Positions 1 to 6,609 are shown, counted from the first letter of the stretch. The stretch: 9,546 nt of DNA from Pseudorhodobacter sp. (GCA_024641255.1 JAHEDL010000050.1:1-9546); one strand, 5' to 3'. Numbers and translations: made by a program. The notes: generated by a model from the sequence alone, not told the origin.

Positions 1-1118
1 CGAAATCAAACCTCGCGGTTGGTGTGGGCGATACCGTGGCGCTTGACGGCAACCTTTACCGCATTGATCGGGCAGAACTTTCAGATCTGCAACTGCTTGA
101 AGCGGTGCGTGTTGACCCCCGGGTTTATCAACCGTCCGAGGCGAAAGTGCCCGCGCGCGGCTGGGTGCCATATCGCGCCACGGTGCCGGTGTATCCGCTG
201 TTTCTGGATTTGCCTTTGCTGAAAGGCAGCGAAATTGTCCACGCGCCGCATGCTTGCGTCACTGCCCAGCCTTGGCAGGGCGACGTTGGGGTTTGGAGTG
301 CGATCAGCGACGACGACTACACGCTGAACACGGTTCTGACGCAGTCTGCCATCATCGGCGTCACCGAAACGCCGATTGCCGCCGCGCAAATCGGCACTTG
401 GGATCGCGGCGCGGAACTGCGCGTGCACATCGAGGATGGCGCACTGTCCTCTGCCAGCCTGCTTGCGGTGTTGTCGGGCGCCAATGTGGCCGCTATCGGC
501 GACGGCACGGCAGCGAATTGGGAGGTGCTTCAGTTTGCCGAAGCCGAGCTGGTTGCCGCAAAAACCTACAGTCTGAAGCTGCGGTTGCGCGGTCAGGCTG
601 GTACCGACGCGACGATGCCCACGGTTTGGCCCGTGGGCAGCACCTTTGTGCTGTTGAATGCCGCCGTGCAACAGATCGACTTGCCACTTTCGGCGCGCGG
701 GCTAGAGCGGTTCTATCGCTTTGGCCCCATCGCCAAGGGCTACGATAATGCCGCAAGCGTGTTGCGCAGCGAAAGCTTCTTCGGCACGGGCTTGCGCCCC
801 TATTCCGTCGCGCATCTTGCTGCGGTTCAGCGGCCAGCATTAGGTGCAACTGTCACATGGCAGCGCCGCACTCGGGTTGATGGCGACAACTGGCAGTCGT
901 TAGAGGTGCCGCTTGGCGAAGACAGTGAAAGCTATGTGGTTCGGGTGACACAAGGGGGCAACCTGCGGCGCGAAACCGTGGTTGCGTCGCCCACATGGGT
1001 TTACACCACCGCCATGCAGGCAAGCGATGCGGTGTCGGGCGTGATCACCATTGCGGTGGCGCAAGTGTCCCAGCGCTTTGGCAACGGGCCGTTTCGCTCT
1101 GTCAGCGTCACGGTTTGA
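1..1118 (+). CDS. GTA baseplate / host-specificity protein gp15 (Rcc01698-like), C-terminal part, 5' truncated by window
   Basis: This is the last 371 codons of a large tail-tip protein of the gene transfer agent, a phage-like particle that packages random host DNA. The frame is open through the left edge (codons in phase from base 3: K-S-N-L-A-V-G), so the in-frame GTG at 24 is internal and not a start. The visible part resembles the Rcc01698 C-terminal region: segments such as FLDLPLL, ANVAAIGDG, LRLRGQAGTD and RFGPIAKGYD, then a beta-rich tail with VPLGEDSESYVVRV and an ending in GNGPFRSVSV. In the family this protein forms the central baseplate hub, and the upstream part carries a TIM-barrel-like domain, which is not visible here. 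The rest of the GTA cluster should lie to the left. No frameshift or internal stop is seen. Family assignment is from recall of the family sequence pattern, and it is fairly secure. Confidence 0.85.
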   Translation, partial: KSNLAVGVGDTVALDGNLYRIDRAELSDLQLLEAVRVDPRVYQPSEAKVPARGWVPYRATVPVYPLFLDLPLLKGSEIVHAPHACVTAQPWQGDVGVWSAISDDDYTLNTVLTQSAIIGVTETPIAAAQIGTWDRGAELRVHIEDGALSSASLLAVLSGANVAAIGDGTAANWEVLQFAEAELVAAKTYSLKLRLRGQAGTDATMPTVWPVGSTFVLLNAAVQQIDLPLSARGLERFYRFGPIAKGYDNAASVLRSESFFGTGLRPYSVAHLAAVQRPALGATVTWQRRTRVDGDNWQSLEVPLGEDSESYVVRVTQGGNLRRETVVASPTWVYTTAMQASDAVSGVITIAVAQVSQRFGNGPFRSVSVTV

Positions 1119-1119
1119 C

Positions 1120-1428
1120 ATGCGCCGCTGTCTTTTGGGTGATCTGGTTGCGGCCGCCACTGCGGTGGCGGCGCAAGCGGCAGCACAACAACCCGCATTC
1201 GCGCACCGCCTGATTTCCGAGGCCGATGCTGCCCATCGCTACCACAAACGCTTTGGCCTGCCGCATCCCGCATGGGGCAACGGAAGCCTTATGGCGCGCG
1301 CGCTGGCCGAACTGCAGCCGCCAGTTGCGGTTTCTGCCAGCTCTGCCGCCTTCCTTTCGGCGCTAGGTCTTGTCGCGCAGCTGCTTGCCGCCAGAAAACA
1401 AACCTTCTGTGCAACTGCCCGCAAATAG
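1120..1428 (+). CDS. DUF7742-like small protein of unknown function, coupled to GTA gp15
   Basis: This is a 102-residue protein starting at ATG 1120, one base after the TGA of the GTA gene. The upstream bases show no clear Shine-Dalgarno, so translation is probably coupled to termination of gp15. The sequence starts MRRCLLGDLVAAA, has a central EADAAHRYHKRFGLPHP stretch followed by AWGNGSLM, and ends in a hydrophobic, alanine-rich helix. This pattern (an ADxAxRYxKRxGxxHPxWGNGSLM core) matches the small protein usually found just after gp15 in Rhodobacterales, which I recall as DUF7742. No enzymatic motif, convincing signal peptide or clear membrane span is seen; the alanine-rich N-terminal stretch could look like a weak signal, but it lacks a proper hydrophobic core. 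Its function is unknown. The position suggests a GTA-linked role, but it could also be a bystander conserved by synteny. Confidence 0.75.
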   Translation: MRRCLLGDLVAAATAVAAQAAAQQPAFAHRLISEADAAHRYHKRFGLPHPAWGNGSLMARALAELQPPVAVSASSAAFLSALGLVAQLLAARKQTFCATARK

Positions 1429-1432
1429 GGCC

Positions 1433-1463
1433 TTGCCACTGTTCCGGCCAATTCCAATATGCT
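1433..1463 (+). promoter_or_regulatory. Candidate sigma-70 promoter of cysE
   Basis: TTGCCA (1433-1438) matches five of six bases of the -35 consensus. TATGCT (1458-1463), 19 bases downstream, is a 4/6 match to the -10; AATATG at 17 bases is an alternative. Transcription from here would begin around 1470, which leaves a leader of about 20 bases before ATG 1492 and excludes the upstream in-frame ATG at 1459. The spacing is wider than ideal, so this is tentative. Confidence 0.35.
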
Positions 1464-1480
1464 AATGTCACTGCCAAGCA

Positions 1481-1484
1481 GGAG
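1481..1484 (+). promoter_or_regulatory. Ribosome binding site that fixes the cysE start
   Basis: GGAG lies 7 bases before ATG 1492. The earlier in-frame ATG at 1459 has no such element and falls inside the candidate promoter, so 1492 is preferred. Confidence 0.7.
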
Positions 1485-1491
1485 ACATATC

Positions 1492-2301
1492 ATGGCCGAA
1501 ACCAACGCCAAAATCGCAGCCCTTGATCCCGTCTGGCGCCGCGTGCGCGAAGAAGCGTTTGATATGGTGCGCTGCGAACCGTTGCTTGGCGGGCTTGTCC
1601 ACTCCAGCCTGTTGCACCATTCCACGCTTGAACGGGCGCTGGCCTATCGCTTTTCGCTGAAGCTGGCTTCGGGCGAAATGAGCGAACAGATCCTGCGCGA
1701 AATCGCCGACGAAGCCTATGCAGCCGCGCCCGAGCTGGGTCAATCCGCCCGCGCCGATGTGACAGCGGTGTTCGACCGCGACCCGGCCTGCCTGCGCTTC
1801 ATCCAGCCGATCTTGTTCTTCAAGGGCTATCAGGCGATTCAGGCTTACCGCATTGGCCATTGGCTGTGGCAAAACAATCGCCGCGATATGGCGTATTTCG
1901 TGCAGATGCGGGTTTCTGAAGTCTTTGGCGTTGATATTCATCCGGCGGCGAAAATCGGCAAAGGCATCATGATCGACCACGCGCATTCCATCGTCATCGG
2001 CGAAACCGCCGTGGTGGGCGATAACGTGTCGATGCTGCATTCGGTCACTTTGGGCGGCACTGGCAAAGAAGACGGCGACCGTCACCCGAAAATCGGCAAT
2101 GGCGTGCTGATCGGGGCGGGGGCCAAGGTTCTGGGCAACATTCACGTCGGCCATTGCTCGCGTATCGCGGCGGGGTCTGTGGTGCTGCATGATGTGCCGC
2201 ACAATACCACCGTTGCCGGCGTTCCGGCGCGGGTTGTGGGCGAGGCGGGTTGCGAACAGCCTTCGGTCACGATGGATCAGCTGATCAACGGCGAACTTTA
2301 G
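1492..2301 (+). CDS. cysE: Serine O-acetyltransferase
   Basis: A 269-residue cytoplasmic enzyme that transfers acetyl from acetyl-CoA to L-serine, giving O-acetylserine, the carbon skeleton for cysteine synthesis. Residues about 10-110 form the helical N-terminal SATase domain. Residues about 140-250 are the left-handed beta-helix of hexapeptide repeats, with the family stretches DIHPAAKIGKGIMIDH, IGETAVVGDNVS, SVTLGGTGK, DRHPKIG and AGVPARVVG. The active-site Asp-His pair corresponds to D162-H163, and H198 in DRHPK corresponds to the second conserved histidine of E. coli CysE. The start at 1492 follows a good ribosome site. The coding end has two tandem TAG stops (2299-2304). The protein stops at MDQLINGEL and lacks the longer tail ending in isoleucine that in E. 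coli inserts into the CysK active site. It is followed by an intrinsic terminator. Confidence 0.96.
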   Translation: MAETNAKIAALDPVWRRVREEAFDMVRCEPLLGGLVHSSLLHHSTLERALAYRFSLKLASGEMSEQILREIADEAYAAAPELGQSARADVTAVFDRDPACLRFIQPILFFKGYQAIQAYRIGHWLWQNNRRDMAYFVQMRVSEVFGVDIHPAAKIGKGIMIDHAHSIVIGETAVVGDNVSMLHSVTLGGTGKEDGDRHPKIGNGVLIGAGAKVLGNIHVGHCSRIAAGSVVLHDVPHNTTVAGVPARVVGEAGCEQPSVTMDQLINGEL

Positions 2302-2321
2302 TAGCCGCCGCAGATGTTATG

Positions 2322-2356
2322 AAAAAGCCCCGGAGTTTCCTCCGGGGCTTTTTTTT
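2322..2356. terminator. Bidirectional intrinsic terminator between cysE and pdhC
   Basis: There is a perfect 14-bp stem, AAAAAGCCCCGGAG (2322-2335) and its complement (2340-2353), with a TTTC loop and three more T after the stem. On the + strand it has an eight-T run and ends cysE, 20 bases after its stop. On the - strand the A-run reads as five T, so it can also end the pdh operon, although the pdhC stop codon sits at 2358-2360, directly beside it. The two units converge here. Confidence 0.93.
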
Positions 2357-2357
2357 G

Positions 2358-3647
2358 TTACGCCAGCATCGCCAGCGGATTTTCCAGATTGTCCTTGATG
2401 GCTTGCAACAACTGCGCCCCCAAGGCCCCGTCGATCACACGGTGATCGACCGACAGTGTCACCGACATCACCGTGCCAACAACCACAGCGCCATCTTTGA
2501 CGATTGGCTTGGCCACACCCGCGCCCACAGCCAAAATCGCGGCATGCGGCGGGTTGATGATGGCGTCAAAGTTATCAATGCCGAACATCCCAAGGTTCGA
2601 AATCGCAAAGCTGCCGCCCTGATATTCATGCGGTGCCAGTTTGCGGTCGCGCGCGCGCTTGGCCAGATCTTTCATCTCTGCCGACAGGGCCGACAAGGAC
2701 TTGGCTTCGGCATCTTTCAGCACCGGCGTAAACAGCCCGCCTTCAATCGCCACGGCCACCGCCACATCCGATTTCTTGAACTGCAACACCCGGTCGCCCG
2801 CCCAAACCGCGTTTGCGGCCGGCACTTGCTGCAACGCCAAGGCGCAGGCCTTGATGATGAAGTCATTGACCGAAAGCTTCACGCCACGGGCTTCCAACTT
2901 GGCATTCAACTGCCCGCGGAACGCCATCAGCGCATCCAGTTCAATGTCGCGCCGCAGGTAGAAATGCGGCACGGTTTGCTTGGCTTCGGTCAGGCGCGCC
3001 GCAATCGTCTTGCGCATGCCATCCAGTTTTACTTCCGTAAACGGACGGTCGGCGTAGGTTTTCAGCACAATATCGGTCGACGGGCCAGTTGCCATTGCGG
3101 CAACAGGTGCCGCAGCCGGGGCTGCCACAGGTGCCGCCACAACAGCAGCAGCGGGTGCCACAGCAACAGTCGCACCTTCGACATCCGACCGAACAATCCG
3201 GCCATGCGGGCCAGAGCCTTGCACCTTGCTCAGGTCCAAACCCTTTTCCGCTGCAATCCGGCGGGCCAAGGGCGACGCGAACACCCGCGCCCCAGTCCCT
3301 TTCGGTGCAGCAGGTGCCGCAACCGCCACCGTTGCGGCCACAGCCACAGCCGCCACCGGCGCTGCGGCAACGGCCACGGGCTTTGGCGCCGCGTCCGCGC
3401 TTTCGCCGTCTTCCACCAGCACTGCGATGGGCGTGTTCACCTTCACACCGGCCGATCCTTCGGCCACCAGAATCCGGCCAATCGTGCCTTCATCCACCGC
3501 CTCGAACTCCATCGTCGCCTTGTCGGTTTCGATTTCGGCAATGATCTGGCCCGATTTGACCACATCGCCTTCTTTCACCAGCCACTTCGCCAGCGTGCCT
3601 TCCTCCATCGTCGGAGAAAGCGCAGGCATCAGAATTTCTACAGCCAT
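2358..3647 (-). CDS. pdhC: Dihydrolipoamide acetyltransferase, E2 of pyruvate dehydrogenase complex
   Basis: A 429-residue E2 core subunit that takes the acetyl group from E1 on its lipoyl arm and passes it to CoA. From the N-terminus: a single lipoyl domain (about 1-80) with the lipoylated lysine K43 in ETDKATMEF; an Ala/Pro/Val-rich swinging linker (about 85-118); the peripheral-subunit-binding domain (about 120-157, [10 protein letters not shown] to GRIVRSDVE); a second Ala-rich linker; then the catalytic acyltransferase domain (about 195-429), ending with the hallmark DHRVIDG, in which H402 and D406 are catalytic. It is the last gene of the pdhA-pdhB-pdhC operon. Two adjacent ATG codons exist (3650 and 3647). 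The second is chosen because GGAG then lies 6 bases away rather than 3, and because [11 protein letters not shown] lines up with the start of the E1-beta subunit. The enzyme name is secure. Confidence 0.96.
   Translation of the reverse strand: MAVEILMPALSPTMEEGTLAKWLVKEGDVVKSGQIIAEIETDKATMEFEAVDEGTIGRILVAEGSAGVKVNTPIAVLVEDGESADAAPKPVAVAAAPVAAVAVAATVAVAAPAAPKGTGARVFASPLARRIAAEKGLDLSKVQGSGPHGRIVRSDVEGATVAVAPAAAVVAAPVAAPAAAPVAAMATGPSTDIVLKTYADRPFTEVKLDGMRKTIAARLTEAKQTVPHFYLRRDIELDALMAFRGQLNAKLEARGVKLSVNDFIIKACALALQQVPAANAVWAGDRVLQFKKSDVAVAVAIEGGLFTPVLKDAEAKSLSALSAEMKDLAKRARDRKLAPHEYQGGSFAISNLGMFGIDNFDAIINPPHAAILAVGAGVAKPIVKDGAVVVGTVMSVTLSVDHRVIDGALGAQLLQAIKDNLENPLAMLA
3420..3647 (-). repeat. Lipoyl-domain direct repeat, copy in pdhC
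   Basis: This copy encodes residues 1-76 of E2 and is homologous to 4792-5019 in pdhB. Over the first 80 residues I count five amino-acid differences between the two proteins. Bases 3517-3566 are identical to 4889-4938 (50 bp), while flanking codons differ at many silent positions. Confidence 0.85.
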
Positions 3648-3652
3648 CATCC

Positions 3653-3660
3653 CCTCCTTA
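3653..3660 (-). promoter_or_regulatory. Ribosome binding site of pdhC overlapping the pdhB stop
   Basis: On the - strand the pdhB stop TAA (3660-3658) runs straight into GGAGG (3657-3653): the last two bases of the stop form the start of an AAGGAGG Shine-Dalgarno. This links termination of pdhB to initiation of pdhC and favours the ATG at 3647 by spacing. Confidence 0.75.
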
Positions 3661-5019
3661 ACGGTAGCAAACGGATTTCACGGCAGCGACCACGTCTGCG
3701 GTCGTCACCAAAGCCAGCTTTTCAAGGTTGGCGGCATAGGGCATCGGCACGTCTTTGCCGGTGCAAGTCACCACCGGCGCATCCAGATAGTCGAACGCGC
3801 GCTGCATGATGGTTGACGCAAGGTGATCGCCAATCGACCCCACCGGGAAGCCTTCTTCCACGGTGACGCAGCGGTTGGTTTTCTGCACGCTTGCAAGCAC
3901 AGTGTCATAATCAATCGGGCGCAGCGTGCGCAGGTCGATCACTTCGGCCGAAATCCCGTCTTTCGCAAGCAGATCAGCGGCTTCCAGCGCATACTTCATG
4001 CCAATCCCGAACGACACGATGGTCACATCGCTGCCTTCGCGCCAAACCCGGGCCTTGCCGAACGGAATGGTGAAATCGGGCAGGTCCGGCACTTCGAACG
4101 ACTGGCCGTAAAGGATTTCGTTTTCCAGGAACACAACCGGGTTCGGGTCACGAATAGCTTGCTTCAACAAGCCCTTGGCGTCCGAAGCTGAATAAGGCAT
4201 CACCACTTTCAGACCTGGAATTGCCGCATACCATGCTGCGAAATCCTGGCTGTGCTGTGCGCCCACGCGTGCCGCAGCGCCATTGGCACCACGGAACACA
4301 ATCGGGCACCCCAACTGACCGCCCGACATATAGTTGGTCTTGGCCGCCGAATTCAGAATGTGGTCAATGGCTTGCATCGCGAAGTTGAAGGTCATGAATT
4401 CGACGATCGGGTTCAAACCACCCCAGGCCGCACCCACTGCGATACCAGTAAACCCAATCTCGGTGATCGGCGTATCAACCACGCGTTTCGGACCGAATTC
4501 ATCCAGCAAACCTTGCGAGATCTTGTAGGCGCCTTGGTATTCACCAACTTCTTCGCCCATCAGCATCACGTTCGGATTGCCGCGCATTTCTTCCGCCATC
4601 GCTTCACGCAGCGCTTCGCGGACCGTCATCTGCTTCATCGGCGTGCCAGCCGCCCAATCGGGCGAGGCTTTCGAAACCACAGCCACCGGGGCTGCCGCAA
4701 CCGCCACCGCCACTGGGGCCGCTGCCGCCACAGGCGCCGCCGCTGCCACCGGGGCAGGTGCGGCGTCAGCCGATTCACCAGCCTCGACCAGAACCATGAT
4801 CGGGGTGTTCACCTTCACGCCCGCCGAGCCCTCGGCCACCAGAATCCGGCCCACGATGCCTTCATCGACGGCTTCGAATTCCATCGTTGCCTTGTCGGTT
4901 TCGATTTCGGCAATGATCTGGCCCGATTTGACCACATCACCTTCTTTTACCAGCCATTTCGCCAGCGTGCCTTCTTCCATCGTGGGCGAAAGCGCGGGCA
5001 TAAGTACTTCAACTGCCAT
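3658..5019 (-). CDS. pdhB: Pyruvate dehydrogenase E1 component, beta subunit with N-terminal lipoyl domain
   Basis: A 453-residue E1-beta subunit. With E1-alpha it forms the thiamine-diphosphate site that decarboxylates pyruvate and acetylates a lipoyl group. Unusually compared with most E1-beta proteins (about 325-330 residues), it has an extra N-terminal lipoyl domain (1-80, lipoyl lysine K43 in ETDKATMEF) and an Ala/Pro/Val-rich linker (about 85-118). This fusion is typical of alphaproteobacteria. The transketolase-like pyrimidine-binding domain starts near [11 protein letters not shown] (131-141). [12 protein letters not shown] carries the glutamate that contacts the ThDP aminopyrimidine (E156/E157 region). 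QHSQDF includes the conserved active-site histidine H256. The C-terminal transketolase domain includes [10 protein letters not shown] and VTVEEG. ATG 5019 is preceded by a G-rich Shine-Dalgarno (5026-5031), and the gap to pdhA is 12 bases. Confidence 0.96.
   Translation of the reverse strand: MAVEVLMPALSPTMEEGTLAKWLVKEGDVVKSGQIIAEIETDKATMEFEAVDEGIVGRILVAEGSAGVKVNTPIMVLVEAGESADAAPAPVAAAAPVAAAAPVAVAVAAAPVAVVSKASPDWAAGTPMKQMTVREALREAMAEEMRGNPNVMLMGEEVGEYQGAYKISQGLLDEFGPKRVVDTPITEIGFTGIAVGAAWGGLNPIVEFMTFNFAMQAIDHILNSAAKTNYMSGGQLGCPIVFRGANGAAARVGAQHSQDFAAWYAAIPGLKVVMPYSASDAKGLLKQAIRDPNPVVFLENEILYGQSFEVPDLPDFTIPFGKARVWREGSDVTIVSFGIGMKYALEAADLLAKDGISAEVIDLRTLRPIDYDTVLASVQKTNRCVTVEEGFPVGSIGDHLASTIMQRAFDYLDAPVVTCTGKDVPMPYAANLEKLALVTTADVVAAVKSVCYR
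4792..5019 (-). repeat. Lipoyl-domain direct repeat, copy in pdhB
   Basis: This is the partner of the repeat at 3420-3647, same orientation, offset by 1372 bases. It encodes the N-terminal lipoyl domain of E1-beta and contains the 50-bp identical block at 4889-4938. Confidence 0.85.
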
Positions 5020-5031
5020 GGTTTTCCCCCC

Positions 5032-6021
5032 TCAGGCGTAAATGTCGGTCCAAAGCTCGGACAGCGCCGGCTCTGGGCTTGCCTTGGCGAACTCGGCGCT
5101 CGCGTTGACAATTTCTTTGATCTCTTTGTCGATCGACTTCAGATCCTCTTCCGACGACAGACCAGCCCCCAGCAGCAGATCGCGCACATGTTCGATCGCG
5201 TCTTTCTCGGTCTTGATCTTTTCAACCTCGTCGCGGGTCCGGTATTTCGCCGGGTCCGACATCGAGTGGCCGCGATAACGGTAGGTCATCATTTCAAGGA
5301 TGTACGGGCCTTTGCCCGCCCGGCAATGCGCCACGGCCTTTTCGCCAGCGGCCTTCACGGCCAGCACGTCCATGCCGTCAACCTGTTCGCCAGCGATGCC
5401 ATAAGCCAGACCGCGCCCGAACAGCGTTTCCGATTTGGTTGACCGCGCCTGCGAGGTGCCCATGGCGTAGTGGTTGTTTTCAATGACGAAAATAACCGGA
5501 AGGCTCCACAGCTCTGCCATGTTGTAGGTCTCATAGACCTGGCCTTGGTTCGCCGCGCCATCGCCGAAATAGGCGAAGGTCACGTTGTCATTGCCTTTGT
5601 ATTTGTCGGCAAAGGCCAACCCTGCACCCAGCGGCACCTGCGCGCCCACAATGCCATGGCCGCCGTAGAAATGCTTCTCGCGGCTGAACATGTGCATCGA
5701 GCCGCCCTTGCCCTTGGAATAGCCGCCCTCGCGTCCGGTCAACTCGGCCATCACCCCATTGGCTTCCATGCCGCAGGCCAGCATGTGGCCGTGGTCACGA
5801 TAGCTGGTGATGCGTTTGTCGCCGTCTTTGGTGCAGGCTTCTAGGCCGACCACAACAGCTTCTTGCCCGATGTACAGGTGGCAAAAGCCCCCGATCAGAC
5901 CCATGCCATAAAGCTGACCGGCCTTCTCTTCGAATCGGCGGATCAGCAGCATCTCGCGGTAGAACGTCAGAAGTTCTTCCTTCGAGACGTTTGATTTCTC
6001 TGGGGCTTTCTTAACAGCCAC
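5032..6021 (-). CDS. pdhA: Pyruvate dehydrogenase E1 component, alpha subunit
   Basis: A 329-residue E1-alpha subunit, the ThDP-binding half of the alpha2-beta2 E1 of the pyruvate dehydrogenase complex, and the first gene of pdhABC. Key motifs: RRFEEKAGQLYG (28-39), IGQEAVVVG (51-59), YRDHGHMLACG (74-84), the GKGGSMHMF stretch (105-112), and the ThDP/Mg motif from GDGAANQG (153-160) to ENNHYAMGT (181-189, N182-N183). YRYRGHSMSDP (248-257) corresponds to the loop that kinases regulate in mitochondrial E1-alpha. Length is normal for the short alphaproteobacterial form. The start is GTG (6021-6019), supported by GGGAGGA at 6029-6035 with a 7-base spacer; no better ATG lies nearby. The AT-rich leader upstream appears to be the operon promoter region. 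Confidence 0.96.
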   Translation of the reverse strand: MAVKKAPEKSNVSKEELLTFYREMLLIRRFEEKAGQLYGMGLIGGFCHLYIGQEAVVVGLEACTKDGDKRITSYRDHGHMLACGMEANGVMAELTGREGGYSKGKGGSMHMFSREKHFYGGHGIVGAQVPLGAGLAFADKYKGNDNVTFAYFGDGAANQGQVYETYNMAELWSLPVIFVIENNHYAMGTSQARSTKSETLFGRGLAYGIAGEQVDGMDVLAVKAAGEKAVAHCRAGKGPYILEMMTYRYRGHSMSDPAKYRTRDEVEKIKTEKDAIEHVRDLLLGAGLSSEEDLKSIDKEIKEIVNASAEFAKASPEPALSELWTDIYA

Positions 6022-6051
6022 GGTGGCGTCCTCCCGTCACGGTGTGGAAAC

Positions 6052-6069
6052 TAGTTTAGTATTAAACTA
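6052..6069. promoter_or_regulatory. Palindromic operator candidate at the pdhA transcription start
   Basis: TAGTTTA (6052-6058) and TAAACTA (6063-6069) form a perfect 7-bp inverted repeat around GTAT. It touches the -10 TATATA and covers the expected start of pdhABC transcription, a classical repressor position. The regulator cannot be named from sequence. Confidence 0.5.
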
Positions 6070-6097
6070 TATATACCACATCGGTGAAAAAACGCAA
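6070..6097 (-). promoter_or_regulatory. Candidate promoter of the pdhABC operon
   Basis: Read on the - strand, TATATA (6075-6070) is a strong -10 candidate. It lies 16 bases after TTGCGT (6097-6092), a weak -35 (3/6). It sits about 50 bases upstream of the pdhA GTG in the most AT-rich stretch of the window. The poor -35 suggests that an activator may be needed. Confidence 0.5.
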
Positions 6098-6116
6098 AAA
6101 GTAAAATTCAGCAGCA

Positions 6117-6150
6117 TTTGATGCAAAGTTTTGGCAGCTGAAAATGCAAA
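6117..6150 (-). promoter_or_regulatory. Repeated TTTGCAT elements upstream of the pdhA promoter
   Basis: On the - strand TTTGCAT occurs at 6150-6144 and again at 6127-6121, spaced 23 bases apart; the second lies within AAAACTTTGCAT. A related TTTGCG is part of the -35 region (6098-6093). Upstream repeats of this kind could be activator sites. The AAAACTTTGCA pattern recalls the RamB site known from Corynebacterium acetate metabolism, but this is inference. Confidence 0.3.
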
Positions 6151-6174
6151 AAGCGCAAGGTTGCCTTGCGCTTT
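6148..6174 (-). terminator. Intrinsic terminator of ftsB
   Basis: Stem GCGCAAGG (6153-6160) with its complement CCTTGCGC (6164-6171) and a 3-base loop, extended by three A-T pairs. On the - strand it is followed by TTTTT (6152-6148). It lies 49 bases beyond the ftsB stop and insulates the pdhABC promoter. Confidence 0.85.
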
Positions 6175-6222
6175 CATCGTTCCTGTCGGGGCTGATTTCT
6201 TGCCGCAGCGCAGCAAGTGGGG

Positions 6223-6525
6223 TTAGCGGATCACCACTTCGTCGGCGCGCAGATAGCCCAGCACGTCGCGCAGCTGTTCGTCCAAAAGGTCGATATCCAG
6301 ATAGTCATCCGACATCCGATGCGTCAGATTTTGCATCCGCGCCAGTTCGGCGGCAAGCTGATCGCGTTCCTGCTTCAGCTCTGTCGCTTCGGCATTGATC
6401 TGCACGCGGCGAAACACGCCATAATCGCCCTGCACGGCGGCAAAGGTGAAATAGCTTCCCAAGGTGAACGCAAGCACCATGAAGAACATGCCACCGATGG
6501 CGGGGCGGGATTGGGTTTGAATCAT
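6223..6525 (-). CDS. ftsB: FtsB/DivIC-family septum formation initiator
   Basis: A 100-residue single-pass inner-membrane protein of the divisome. In the family it forms a coiled-coil complex with FtsL and FtsQ that links early and late cell-division proteins. The visible layout fits: a short cytoplasmic N-terminus, one hydrophobic segment (about 11-31, IGGMFFMVLAFTLGSYFTF), a charged coiled coil (about 40-68, ATELKQERDQLAAELARMQN), and a C-terminal LLDEQLRDVLGYLRADEVV stretch matching the conserved end of DivIC-family proteins. The start ATG 6525 follows GTAGAGG (6534-6540) with an 8-base spacer. It sits alone between the fda and ftsB terminators, so it is probably its own transcription unit. 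The family call is firm; the exact FtsB role in this organism is inferred. Confidence 0.88.
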   Translation of the reverse strand: MIQTQSRPAIGGMFFMVLAFTLGSYFTFAAVQGDYGVFRRVQINAEATELKQERDQLAAELARMQNLTHRMSDDYLDIDLLDEQLRDVLGYLRADEVVIR

Positions 6526-6584
6526 CTGTCTGGCCTCTACGTCCGTCCCTCATCAAGCGGGGGCGGTTCGTTTTGTCACAATGG

Positions 6585-6604
6585 CACAAGCCACCTTGCT
6601 TGTG
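6585..6604. repeat. Short inverted repeat in the fda-ftsB gap
   Basis: CACAAGC (6585-6591) and GCTTGTG (6598-6604) form a perfect 7-bp inverted repeat with a 6-base spacer, just beyond the fda terminator and about 60 bases upstream of ftsB. It could be an operator for ftsB or simply a hairpin. No convincing -10/-35 pair for ftsB is visible around it. Confidence 0.35.
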
Positions 6605-6609
6605 AAATC

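Noticed and set aside
24..26. GTG at 24 as a start of the GTA protein
   Set aside because: The frame is open to the window edge and the family protein is far longer, so the codon is internal.
1459..1491. Earlier in-frame ATG for cysE at 1459
   Set aside because: It has no ribosome site and lies in the candidate -10 region; the ATG at 1492 has GGAG at proper spacing.
3320..3420. Ala/Pro-codon repeats in pdhC (also 4670-4770 in pdhB) as a tandem repeat or CRISPR-like array
   Set aside because: These are irregular codon-level repeats encoding the flexible Ala/Pro-rich linkers of lipoyl proteins; there is no regular repeat-spacer structure.
2250..3809. Long + strand open frame (519 codons) opposite pdhC
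   Set aside because: It is antisense to the well-supported E2 gene, has a His/Arg-rich low-complexity composition typical of the complement of GC-rich coding DNA, and crosses the cysE end and the terminator.
4252..5442. + strand open frame opposite pdhB/pdhA
   Set aside because: It is antisense to strongly conserved catalytic domains and shows no recognisable protein family.
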